This document shows, one piece after another, positions 25,044-33,710 of a stretch of DNA of 64,000 bases. The stretch covers positions 248,001 to 312,000 of the forward strand of contig NZ_JONL01000001.1 of NCBI RefSeq assembly GCF_000711735.1, written 5' to 3'. A program made the position numbers and the translations under genes. Each line of letters starts with the position of its first letter. The stretch's first letter is position 1. The notes under the pieces are model-generated. The model was not told the DNA's origin, did no database searches, and saw only the letters and a program-made list of their open reading frames with translations. This stretch comes from Maridesulfovibrio frigidus DSM 17176 (GTDB lineage Bacteria > Desulfobacterota > Desulfovibrionia > Desulfovibrionales > Desulfovibrionaceae).

Positions 25044-27572
25044 CTATCCACCAACATGCTTATAGAACAGCTTCTTTGCATACTCAGCCCCAACTACGTA
25101 CAGACCTACGATTACCCACATAGCTACCAAAAAGCTTAGCGGCAATGGCTTGAAGCCTAGGAGTGGCGCAATTGGACTATATGGAAGCACGTGCACCATC
25201 GCGATTACAGCAAGAGTCGCATACACGAGATGCTTGCCAGGCTTACTCTTATAAAATGGAAGTCTGGTGCGGATAACAAGTACAATCATTGTCGCTGATA
25301 CAATCGATTCCAGAAACCAGCCCGTCCTGAACTCTTCCGGTGAAGCATCTAAAATATAGAGAAGAACGCCAAAGGTCATGAAATCAAAGACTGAACTGAC
25401 TATACCAAAAACGATCATGAACTTTTTGATAAACCCGATATCCCAGCGGCGCGGCTTATCAATATTGATTTGATCCACATTGTCAGTGGCAATGGTCATC
25501 TCAGGCAAATCGGTAAATAAATTGGTAAGCAAAACCTGCTTCGGCAATAACGGCAAGAATGGCAGAAACAAGCTAGCTCCTGCCATAGAGAACATATTTC
25601 CGAAATTAGCACTGGTTGCCATGAACACATATTTAAGAGTGTTCGCAAAGGTTTTGCGCCCTTCTATTATTCCATGCTCGAGCACGCCTAAATCTTTTTC
25701 AAGCAGCACAATATCTGCTGTTTCCTTTGCAACATCCACGGCGCTATCGACTGAAATCCCAACATCGGCAGCTCTGAGTGCGGAAGCATCATTAATTCCA
25801 TCTCCCATATAGCCGACGACCTCGCCCGCCTTTTTGAGCGCAAGCACAATGTCTTCTTTTTGGTTAGGTTCTATTTCTGCAAAAATATTGACCGAGCGCA
25901 CGCGCTGAACCAGAGCTTCATCGCGCATAATATTTATATCTGAACCAGTCAAAATCACTGGATCTTTTAAACCTATTTCCGAGGCAACCTTCGCAGCAAT
26001 ATGCCTATTATCTCCAGTGATAACTTTTAGCGAGACTCCCATGCTATTCAGCTTGGCAATGGTCTTAGCAATGCCCTCTTTCGGAGGGTCCCAGAATGAT
26101 AGAAAGCCAATGAAAGTCATATCGACTTCATCATCTTTATTCACTTCAGCACCAAATGGGAATTCACGCTTCGACACCCCAAGAACCCGAAAACCTTGCG
26201 AGCTGAACTCCTCAAACTTGGCTTGAACGGTATCAACAACATCCTCAATATCCACCACTTTTCCGCTATAAGTCACAGCTCTGGTGCATGAATCTAAGAT
26301 ATTACTTAAGGCCCCTTTCGTAACCATGACAGACTTAGTATCGCCCCCTTTTTTAACAAGGACACTCAATCTTTTACGGATAAAATCATACGGAACTTCG
26401 TCTGTTTTCGTATATTCAGAAACATCAAACGATTCCATGGACCGGATAGCTTCATCAATCGGACTTATAAAACCAGTTTCAAAATATGAATTGAGATAAG
26501 CATATTTGAGAATCGCTTCACTCTCTTCGCCATGAATATCGTATGCACCTTTAAGCCTAACCGTACCATCGGTAAGAGTACCCGTTTTATCCGAGCATAA
26601 AACATTCATGCTTCCAAAATTTTCTATAGATGAAAGCCGGCGCACTATAACCTTATGCTGCGCCATACGTTTTGCACCATTCGCGAGATTAACACTGATT
26701 ATTACAGGGAGAAGCTGTGGAGTAAGTCCCACTGCAAGGGCCAATGAGAACAAAAGTGAATCAAGGATTGGTTTATGAAAATAGACGTTTACCGCAAAAA
26801 TTATAACAACCAGAACAAACGTGACTTCCATCAGAAGGTAACCGAATTTTCTAATTCCACGTTCAAATTCAGTTTCCGCTGGACGAAGTTTCAATCGTTT
26901 TGAAATTTTACCAAACTCAGTCCCAAGAGCAGTTGAGACAACAACAGCTTTACCCTTTCCACTCATGACGTGAGTGCCCATGAAAAGACTATTTGATCTT
27001 GCGGCAAGTGGAGCATCTAGCGCACGAGGGACTGCATCTTTTTCTACGGGAAAAGTTTCGCCCGTGAGCGCGGCTTCGTTAACAAATAAATCTCGCGATT
27101 CGAGTATTCGGCAATCACCCGGAATGCCCTTTCCGGCGTGAAGTTTAATTATATCTCCAGGGACGATTTCATCAACGGGAACTTGAATACTAATCCCACC
27201 ACGCATTACATCTGCCTTGGTCTCAACTGTCTCAAGCAGTGATTCAACAGCGCCAGCGGCTCCTTTTTCCTGCCAGAATCCAAGCAATCCACTAGCTAAA
27301 ATTATCACCATTATGATGATGGCATCTGAACTATCACCAAGGGCAACGGAAAGAATTGCGGCACAAATAAGTATGATTATGATGGGACTTTTGAACTGTT
27401 CAATAAATAAATATAGCAAGCTGTGATGAGCTTCTTTCTTAAGAGTATTAGGTCCAAACTCTTTAAGCCGAGCCTCTGCTTCATCCTGATCAAGGCCAGC
27501 AATACTCGACTTTAAATCAACCAAGACCGAATCAGAACTCTTGCTCCAGAAATTATCGCTAAATAAACCCAT
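25044..27572 (-). CDS. mgtA: Magnesium-translocating P-type ATPase
   Basis: The 842-aa P3B-type ATPase has the phosphorylation motif CSDKTGTLTDG, the actuator sequence NEAALTGETFPVEK, the nucleotide-domain hinge motif MGDGINDASALRAADVGISVD and about ten membrane helices (four N-terminal, six C-terminal). Length and order match MgtA/MgtB, which import Mg2+ down its gradient using ATP. GGGG is 8 nt before ATG. I see no clear M-box or leader-peptide control in the 350-bp upstream gap. It is convergent with RNA B. Confidence 0.94.
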   Translation of the reverse strand: MGLFSDNFWSKSSDSVLVDLKSSIAGLDQDEAEARLKEFGPNTLKKEAHHSLLYLFIEQFKSPIIIILICAAILSVALGDSSDAIIIMVIILASGLLGFWQEKGAAGAVESLLETVETKADVMRGGISIQVPVDEIVPGDIIKLHAGKGIPGDCRILESRDLFVNEAALTGETFPVEKDAVPRALDAPLAARSNSLFMGTHVMSGKGKAVVVSTALGTEFGKISKRLKLRPAETEFERGIRKFGYLLMEVTFVLVVIIFAVNVYFHKPILDSLLFSLALAVGLTPQLLPVIISVNLANGAKRMAQHKVIVRRLSSIENFGSMNVLCSDKTGTLTDGTVRLKGAYDIHGEESEAILKYAYLNSYFETGFISPIDEAIRSMESFDVSEYTKTDEVPYDFIRKRLSVLVKKGGDTKSVMVTKGALSNILDSCTRAVTYSGKVVDIEDVVDTVQAKFEEFSSQGFRVLGVSKREFPFGAEVNKDDEVDMTFIGFLSFWDPPKEGIAKTIAKLNSMGVSLKVITGDNRHIAAKVASEIGLKDPVILTGSDINIMRDEALVQRVRSVNIFAEIEPNQKEDIVLALKKAGEVVGYMGDGINDASALRAADVGISVDSAVDVAKETADIVLLEKDLGVLEHGIIEGRKTFANTLKYVFMATSANFGNMFSMAGASLFLPFLPLLPKQVLLTNLFTDLPEMTIATDNVDQINIDKPRRWDIGFIKKFMIVFGIVSSVFDFMTFGVLLYILDASPEEFRTGWFLESIVSATMIVLVIRTRLPFYKSKPGKHLVYATLAVIAMVHVLPYSPIAPLLGFKPLPLSFLVAMWVIVGLYVVGAEYAKKLFYKHVGG

Positions 27573-27926
27573 ATAAAACCCCGTTCATTTGGAACATTGT
27601 AATTGGCAAACAAATTCAAACCACTACTCAATTACAACAATATCAAACAAAAAGGGAATTAATAATTAACTTCCCCCCTAAAAGGGAGTCCAGAGGGCCC
27701 ATGGCCTTCTGGTCCAGCGGAAGGCGAAATCATCTGATTCCTAAAGCCCGCAGAGCAATCAAGCCTTAAAAAGCGTCGCAGACATATAAAATTTAAGTGT
27801 AGATTAACTTTTTGTGGAATTACGAAATACATGAGTGCATGAAGCTCAAGTGTGAAGGCACGAGAGTATGGGAAGATTGCGAATGCGTGTGGTGAACTGT
27901 GCGTAGAAATTAGTAAACTAAAATTT
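27573..27926. other. Intergenic region with hairpin-rich element
   Basis: About 350 bp between mgtA and holB. It contains a hairpin CCAGA-G-GGCC/GGCC-T-TCTGG (27691-27713) embedded in a G+C-richer stretch (27672-27765) that contrasts with A+T-rich flanks. It may be a dispersed intergenic repeat of this genome, or the remnant of a structured RNA. No ORF is supported. The mgtA promoter must lie toward 27.6 kb, but I could not pick a convincing pair of boxes. Confidence 0.4.
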
Positions 27927-28787
27927 TTATCTTCGTTTGCGGGGCATGGCGGCGGTGCAAACCCAGTCGAGTACGAGGGCTGGGTTTACGTTGTAATTTA
28001 GTGAATCTTGCGCTTTGCCTAGAACGAGATCGAGCCTGCGCAGTCCTTTGGGATCGAAAAGGCCGGACATTGCGCTTGCTGCTGGAGTCATTTCAGGATT
28101 CATCAAAGAATTACGAAGCTCTCTCTGACAGCCTATGACGACTTTCAACGCCTGCTCCTTGGTAAGAGCTCCCTTTGCAGAAGTTCGTGCAAACCAGCCC
28201 TGCCCTGATCGCCAGAAAGTAAGCATACCACTTACCCACTCAGCTACTTCGGGGCTGTTATTAACCTCTGTGGGCCACGCAAGAGTTATTACCCAGCTTC
28301 GCGACACTAAAGTTCCGAGGAGTCTTTCGCGTTGCGGTGCTGTGAGAACAAATACATTTCCGGGACGTGGTTCTTCGAGAGTCTTTAGGAGGGCGTTGCC
28401 GGAATTAAGGTTGAGGTGCTGTGCTTCCTCAACAACAGTAACGCGAGTACCTCGGCCATGGGGCGGTTGGCCCCAGACCGAGAGATACTTGCGAACATTA
28501 TCTACGGGAATATCCTGTTTCTCGACACCATCTTCGTCGATGCGGTCAATCAATAGGAAATCATTGAAGGCGTTATCGGCGATTTGAAGACAGGACTGAC
28601 AACTGCCGCAGGGAGTATTCTCACCTTCGCAATTGAGCAGACAAGCCCAGTAACGGGACATGTCCAGCCGGTCTTCGGCGGTTCCACCTTCAATTAGCAG
28701 GCACTGCGGAGGCTGCAAAGCCAATTTGGCTAATCGGGGCAGAACTATTGTCTGCCGTGATGCAGTCTCTTTTATGCCTGTAAACAT
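27927..28787 (-). CDS. holB: DNA polymerase III delta-prime subunit
   Basis: The 286-aa clamp-loader subunit has a zinc-binding module (CEGENTPCGSCQSCLQI) after a degenerate P-loop (IEGGTAEDRLDMSR, lacking GKT), which is normal for delta-prime, a non-hydrolysing member. Further motifs are VVEEAQHLNLNSGNALLKTL, LEEPRPGNVFVLTAP and an SRS-type sensor (LVSRSWVI). It works in the DnaX complex loading the beta clamp. It lies 2 nt downstream of purA, so the two are co-transcribed. Confidence 0.88.
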   Translation of the reverse strand: MFTGIKETASRQTIVLPRLAKLALQPPQCLLIEGGTAEDRLDMSRYWACLLNCEGENTPCGSCQSCLQIADNAFNDFLLIDRIDEDGVEKQDIPVDNVRKYLSVWGQPPHGRGTRVTVVEEAQHLNLNSGNALLKTLEEPRPGNVFVLTAPQRERLLGTLVSRSWVITLAWPTEVNNSPEVAEWVSGMLTFWRSGQGWFARTSAKGALTKEQALKVVIGCQRELRNSLMNPEMTPAASAMSGLFDPKGLRRLDLVLGKAQDSLNYNVNPALVLDWVCTAAMPRKRR

Positions 28788-28789
28788 AC

Positions 28790-30070
28790 TTATCTTACTA
28801 TTGTCTCAGCTCTATCGGGACCAACGGAAACGATAGCGACTTTAACTTCGGACAATTCTTCGATGCGTGCGATGTAATTCTGAGCAGCCTCTGGAAGATC
28901 GTCGTAACTGCGTGCAGTTGTGATGTCTTCGGACCAGCCCGGCATGGATTCATATACAGGCTCTACGTGAGCCATTCCGTTCTGTTCCTGCGGAGGATAA
29001 GCCACTTCTTCGCCGCGATATTTGTAAGCTACACAAATTTTAATTTCATCAAGGCCGGATAAAACATCAAGCTTGGTGAGAGCAAATTCAGTGAGATCAC
29101 AAAGACGAGCAGTTTCACGGATGATGACCATATCGAGCCATCCGCAACGGCGTTTTCTGCCTGTAGTTGCGCCGAACTCATGGCCGTTCTTCTGTAAAGT
29201 TTCACCAACGTTGTCGAAAAGCTCAGTAGCGAAAGGTCCACTACCAACTCTCGTGGTGTACGCTTTAAGAATTCCGATGATACGGTTCAGACTACGAGGT
29301 CCACAACCAGCACCAGCAGCAGCGTTACCTGCAACAGTATTAGATGATGTTACGAACGGGTAGGTTCCGTGATCGATATCAAGCTGAATTCCCTGCGCTC
29401 CTTCGAAAAGAACCATTCCGCCGTCTTTGTTGACGTCCTGAATGACTGAAGAAACATCGCCAAGGAAAGGCTTAATTCTCTCTGCAACAGGAAGTATATG
29501 CTGATAAACTTCTTCTGGATCAAGAGGTTCAACATTGAAAAGATTTTTAAATAAAACATTTTTTTCCTGAAGAGCATCAACGATTTTAGTACGAAGAAGT
29601 TCAGGATCAGCTAAATCCGCAGCGCGAATACCGACACGATTCATTTTGTCCTCGTAACAAGGACCGATTCCGCGACCAGTTGTGCCGATTTTGCTATCAT
29701 CAGATTTGACAGACTCTCTGCAGTTGTCCATCATTCTGTGGTAGGACATGATAATCTGTGCTTTTTTACTGATTGTCATGCGCTCAGGTGAGACATCAAT
29801 GCCCTTAGCGTCGAGACCGTCGATCTCTTTAAGGAAAACTTCGGGGTCTAAAACAACTCCGTTCCCAATGAGACACTTCTTACCGGGATGAAGAACGCCG
29901 GAAGGGATAAGATGAAGGATACACTGTTCGCCAGCAACTACGAGAGTATGACCCGCATTGTTTCCACCCTGAAAACGAACAATTGCGCCTGCCTGCTGTG
30001 CAAGCATGTCCACAATTTTACCTTTGCCTTCATCGCCCCATTGGGTTCCAACTATTACCGTATTCGACAT
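28790..30070 (-). CDS. purA: Adenylosuccinate synthetase
   Basis: The 426-aa enzyme joins IMP and aspartate with GTP in AMP synthesis. The N-terminal [15 protein letters not shown]-loop, [43 protein letters not shown] and [12 protein letters not shown] motifs are all present. The frame opens at 30133, but ATG at 30070 (MSNTVIVG) fits the family start and has AGGAG upstream. It precedes holB by 2 nt. Confidence 0.97.
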   Translation of the reverse strand: MSNTVIVGTQWGDEGKGKIVDMLAQQAGAIVRFQGGNNAGHTLVVAGEQCILHLIPSGVLHPGKKCLIGNGVVLDPEVFLKEIDGLDAKGIDVSPERMTISKKAQIIMSYHRMMDNCRESVKSDDSKIGTTGRGIGPCYEDKMNRVGIRAADLADPELLRTKIVDALQEKNVLFKNLFNVEPLDPEEVYQHILPVAERIKPFLGDVSSVIQDVNKDGGMVLFEGAQGIQLDIDHGTYPFVTSSNTVAGNAAAGAGCGPRSLNRIIGILKAYTTRVGSGPFATELFDNVGETLQKNGHEFGATTGRKRRCGWLDMVIIRETARLCDLTEFALTKLDVLSGLDEIKICVAYKYRGEEVAYPPQEQNGMAHVEPVYESMPGWSEDITTARSYDDLPEAAQNYIARIEELSEVKVAIVSVGPDRAETIVR

Positions 30071-30278
30071 TCCTAAGTAGCTCCTTGGGCAGTTTTCTCT
30101 AACGGAAAAAAGACCCGCGAGATTTTTCTGCAATTTGATGACTTGATAGCGACACTGCGTCTGACGTATAGATATAAAAACGAATTCGTTTTACCGCCAT
30201 CTTTTTTTCCCTAAAAAAGAGAAAATATTGTATTTTGCACGGCAGACGGGTTTTTTGCGTAAAAAATTATTGAGGATA

Positions 30279-31742
30279 ATGTCAATACACTTTAGTAAAT
30301 TAAATCGCCCAACAAAGGGCACTTTGACACTTTTTTCACAACATATATTCAATATTGTTGCGTACTTACTGTGTCTTTCTGCTATTTTATTTTTATATTT
30401 AATAAAACACGAATTCCCTCTTCCAAAGACCATTCGAGTCGCGGCTGTGAACATTGAAAGAAATTTCCCGAAACTTTCTCCATGGGGTCCAGGATTTGAC
30501 CGCGAAATATTAGATGAATTCAGCAATTATAGCAACATAGAACTAGAAATAACTCCATATCCGACCCATAAAGAAGCCTTCGAAGCTCTTTTGAAAGGCC
30601 GCGCCGACTTGCTGCTAGCAAGCGGTTATAACCCTAGTATATTCAAACCATCTATCCCTATAAAAGCTGGGCCCGTTTACGAAAAAAGCCCTGCACTTAT
30701 TCTGCATAATATCCGTAGATTTGAACTTAGAACTCCATTTGAGCTATGCGACCAGACTATTTTTGCGCCTAAACATTCAGGACTTCAAAAGATATTTGAT
30801 GACCTGTCGGGCTATCTTGTCTGCAAACCGACGCTTATTACCAGCAGCAACGCGACCCATCTGGCTCCGCTTCTTAAGCTAAATGATGATAAAAATTTCA
30901 GGTTCCACCTCGTTGAGGCCGGAGCATTTAAACCTCTTCAACCTTTTTTACATCGACTTCGAGTAACAGATAACTTTGGCGACGATCTTGAATATCGCTG
31001 GTACTGGCGTGATGACATTCGCGGATTGTCCGAAACTAGCGAAGATTTCTGGAACCAGATCACGACCAACGGAACAATTGAAGATAAACGCGAAATGTAT
31101 TTTGGTTTTATTCCAGATGAAACAGACTTCTACGAACTATACTCTCTGCGTAAAGATATAAGAGAAAAACTTCCATTTTATCGCAAATATATTCTTAAAG
31201 CGGCAAAAAAATATAATATTGACCCACTGCTCCTAGCAGCTGTCATGTATCAAGAGTCGCGATTTGATCCGCTGGCCCGGAGTAAAACCGGAGTCAGAGG
31301 ATTAATGCAATTAACCGAAGACACGGCCCAACTCATGGGCATCTCCAGCAGGCTTGACCCCGAACAGTCTATAACTGGCGGGGCCAAGTACTTAAGATTT
31401 TTATGGAATAAATTAGGTAGCCGTGATGTTGATGGCTGGAACCGCTGGCTATTCACTCTTGCGGCCTACAATCAAGGGCTAGGTCACGTCTACGATGCAA
31501 TAGATATTTCTGATTACCTAGGAAAAGCACCCGACACGTGGAGATCTTTAAAACAGATCTTTCCTTTACTGACCATGCCCAAATATCATTCACAGACCCG
31601 CTATGGGTACACTCGTGGATATGAAGGTGTCGATTACGTAGAAAGCATTCGCTACTACTATTATACAATGAAAGGGTTAGCTATCCTTCCGGGACGTGAA
31701 GCTAAGTACCTTACGCCTTTTCTTGTCGTCCCCGCCCCCTGA
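30279..31742 (+). CDS. MltF-type membrane-bound lytic transglycosylase
   Basis: The 487-aa protein has one N-terminal membrane anchor (about residues 25-45). A periplasmic solute-binding-protein-like domain follows (IRVAAVNIERNF, FDREILDEF, ALLKGRADLLLASG). The C-terminal SLT lysozyme-like domain carries the catalytic Glu in AAVMYQESRFDPLARS and the motifs GVRGLMQLTEDTAQ and AAYNQGLGHVYDA. It cleaves peptidoglycan glycan strands. ATG 30279 with GAGG 4-6 nt upstream is preferred over TTG 30228. Its 3' end overlaps the convergent gene at 31677 by 66 bp. Confidence 0.9.
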   Translation: MSIHFSKLNRPTKGTLTLFSQHIFNIVAYLLCLSAILFLYLIKHEFPLPKTIRVAAVNIERNFPKLSPWGPGFDREILDEFSNYSNIELEITPYPTHKEAFEALLKGRADLLLASGYNPSIFKPSIPIKAGPVYEKSPALILHNIRRFELRTPFELCDQTIFAPKHSGLQKIFDDLSGYLVCKPTLITSSNATHLAPLLKLNDDKNFRFHLVEAGAFKPLQPFLHRLRVTDNFGDDLEYRWYWRDDIRGLSETSEDFWNQITTNGTIEDKREMYFGFIPDETDFYELYSLRKDIREKLPFYRKYILKAAKKYNIDPLLLAAVMYQESRFDPLARSKTGVRGLMQLTEDTAQLMGISSRLDPEQSITGGAKYLRFLWNKLGSRDVDGWNRWLFTLAAYNQGLGHVYDAIDISDYLGKAPDTWRSLKQIFPLLTMPKYHSQTRYGYTRGYEGVDYVESIRYYYYTMKGLAILPGREAKYLTPFLVVPAP

Positions 31743-32066
31743 TTCTCCGTCTGACTTAGAATCAGACTTCTGAGCTATTCCTTCAAATTGCGCTTCATCG
31801 CTTTTTACAGGAACAAAATCAGGCCTCGGAGACATGGCCTCCGGCCCGCAAGAATCTGCCCAATGATAATTGAAAAGCTGGTTTTTAAGGCGTACGGCCT
31901 GTATCATGCCGAAAACAACTGCTGCTTCTTCCCACTTTCTAGTGGGCTCGAATTCAGACACTGTGGCTTCATATTTATTCCATAGCGCAGTTAAAGAAGC
32001 TTCATCGTAAGCGTTAAGCTGCCTTGCTAACTTCAGCAGTGCTTTTTCCATATAACCTTCAGACAT
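31677..32066 (-). CDS. Conserved hypothetical protein (129 aa), convergent overlap with transglycosylase gene
   Basis: The helical N-terminal two thirds (ALLKLARQLNAYDEASLTAL, then RKWEEAAVVFGMIQAVRLK) is followed by a low-complexity tail rich in Ser, Asp, Gly and Lys (SDSKSDGESGGGDDKKRRK). GGAG is well placed before ATG. There is no signal peptide. The last 66 bp are antisense to the 3' end of the transglycosylase gene; the disordered tail is the part encoded there, so the overlap probably arose by loss of a stop codon. I do not recognise a named domain. Confidence 0.72.
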   Translation of the reverse strand: MSEGYMEKALLKLARQLNAYDEASLTALWNKYEATVSEFEPTRKWEEAAVVFGMIQAVRLKNQLFNYHWADSCGPEAMSPRPDFVPVKSDEAQFEGIAQKSDSKSDGESGGGDDKKRRKVLSFTSRKDS

Positions 32067-32242
32067 TTATTATCTCCAGATAAAGTAGTGACCGAAGTTA
32101 TTAAAAACATAAACATTCATAAAAAACCTCCGGCCGGGCAAGCCTAACAAAAAGCGGGGTAACACCGCAATTCAAAATTGCCCACCGGGTGATGCTGTGC
32201 TATTAGCGTTCATCCACAAGGCAATAATTCAGGAGAATACCC

Positions 32243-33517
32243 ATGAGCGATCTCAAAAAAATGTACAATACTCTTTCTCAGGACCCCTTTCCTGCGGACA
32301 TGACAGTCCGTTTAGGTGAGCAGGAATTAACTTTCAAAAAAAGAACCTGGGATATCGAAGGTGAAACCAAAGGACTTCGTTACGGCGAAAATCCTGATCA
32401 GCCCGCAGCTCTTTATGAACTAGTTGCTGGCGGACTCGAATTTGATGGTGTTAAATTTCGCGGAGAAGGTCAGGGACTTGTCTCAGCTTTAACCGAAGAA
32501 AACATGCTTCAGGCAGGCAAACACCCCGGTAAAACAAACCTTACCGACGTTGATAATGCGCTGAACATCCTACAATATCTTTCAGCTAAACCCGCAGCTA
32601 TTATCCTTAAGCATAACAACCCTTGCGGCGCAGCATGGTCCGAAGAAGGCGTAGGCAAGGCTCTTGAAAACGCATTTCAGGCTGACCGCATCGCAGCTTT
32701 CGGCGGAGCTATTATTGTTAACCGTCCTTTGACAATGGAAGCTGTTGAAGTCATCGACAACGCATATTTCGAAGTTGTAGCAGCTCCTGCTTTCGAAGAA
32801 GGAACTCTGGAAGTTCTTAAGAAACGCAAAAACCTTCGAATTCTCCAGATCCCGGGAATCATGAATCTCGATAAACTTATCGGGCAGCCTTTCCTCGACA
32901 TCAAGTCGCTCATGGACGGCGGCATGGTTATACAGTTTTCTTTCCGCAACAAAATCCTCAGCGCAGACGACTTCATTCCCGCTTCAGCTGAAAAAGACGG
33001 TACCAGCTACACAGCTCGTACCCCTACAAAAAAAGAAGCTGACGATCTCTTATTTGCATGGGCAGTTGAAGCAGGCGTAACTTCTAACTCAGTTATTTTC
33101 GTCCGCAACGGTGTAACCACCGCTATCGGAACTGGCGAACAGGACAGAGTTGGTTGTGTTGAACTTGCTGTGACTAAAGCGCGCACTAAGTATGCTGACC
33201 TTCTAGCATTTGAAGAATTCAAAATGTCTATTTTTGAACTCAAATTGAAAGCTATGAAAGATAAAGAAGCTGCAGCCAGCCTCGCTATTATTGAAGAAAA
33301 AGCTATTAGAGCCAAAGGCGGACTTATCGGGTCTGTTCTTGTTTCTGACGGTTTCTTCCCTTTCCGCGACGGCGTAGACATCTGCATGGCAACCGGCATT
33401 ACTGCTATTGCTCAGCCCGGTGGTTCCATTAGAGATAATGAAATCATTCAGGCTGTGAACGAAGCTTCTCCGCAGGTTGCAATGGTCTTCACCGGACAGC
33501 GCTCCTTTAAGCATTAG
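32243..33517 (+). CDS. Stand-alone AICAR transformylase (PurH C-terminal domain only)
   Basis: The 424-aa protein aligns by eye to the formyltransferase half of PurH: LRYGENPDQPA, ILKHNNPCGAAWSEE, DRIAAFGGAIIVNRP, TNSVIFVRNG-like SNSVIFVRNGVTTAIG, SDGFFPFRDGVD and a C-terminal FTGQRSFKH. The N-terminal IMP cyclohydrolase (MGS-like) domain of bifunctional PurH is absent. It should convert AICAR to FAICAR with 10-formyl-THF; ring closure must be done by another protein. AGGAG lies before ATG. Small hairpins lie upstream (32147-32195), but I could not match them to a riboswitch. Confidence 0.9.
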   Translation: MSDLKKMYNTLSQDPFPADMTVRLGEQELTFKKRTWDIEGETKGLRYGENPDQPAALYELVAGGLEFDGVKFRGEGQGLVSALTEENMLQAGKHPGKTNLTDVDNALNILQYLSAKPAAIILKHNNPCGAAWSEEGVGKALENAFQADRIAAFGGAIIVNRPLTMEAVEVIDNAYFEVVAAPAFEEGTLEVLKKRKNLRILQIPGIMNLDKLIGQPFLDIKSLMDGGMVIQFSFRNKILSADDFIPASAEKDGTSYTARTPTKKEADDLLFAWAVEAGVTSNSVIFVRNGVTTAIGTGEQDRVGCVELAVTKARTKYADLLAFEEFKMSIFELKLKAMKDKEAAASLAIIEEKAIRAKGGLIGSVLVSDGFFPFRDGVDICMATGITAIAQPGGSIRDNEIIQAVNEASPQVAMVFTGQRSFKH

Positions 33518-33603
33518 GAACGGATGATTCAAAATGGTGATTTCTATCCAATATGGAGAGTTCGCACCGTTTTCAATACCAGACTAATTATGATACGAAA
33601 CCT

Positions 33604-33638
33604 CCCCGGACACCTTGTAAGAGGTGCCCGGGATTTTA
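33604..33638 (+). terminator. Terminator of the AICAR transformylase gene
   Basis: CCCGG-A-CACCT pairs with AGGTG-C-CCGGG and is followed by ATTTTA. Confidence 0.75.
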
Positions 33639-33710
33639 GATATCCACTAAATTTCAATCAAGTACGCACTAACTCTTTCCGCACATATCGCGGCGGAGTT
33701 CGGGAATTAA

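Noticed and set aside
27573-27680. M-box Mg2+ riboswitch upstream of mgtA
   Set aside because: The gap directly upstream is short, A+T rich and lacks the conserved M-box elements. Only the hairpin islet farther away is structured.
32107-32200. Possible ZTP (pfl) or other purine riboswitch before the AICAR transformylase gene
   Set aside because: A CCGGCCGGGCA string and three small hairpins are present, but the conserved GGGTCGTGAC and CCGCCTGGGCA architecture is not, so no riboswitch is called.
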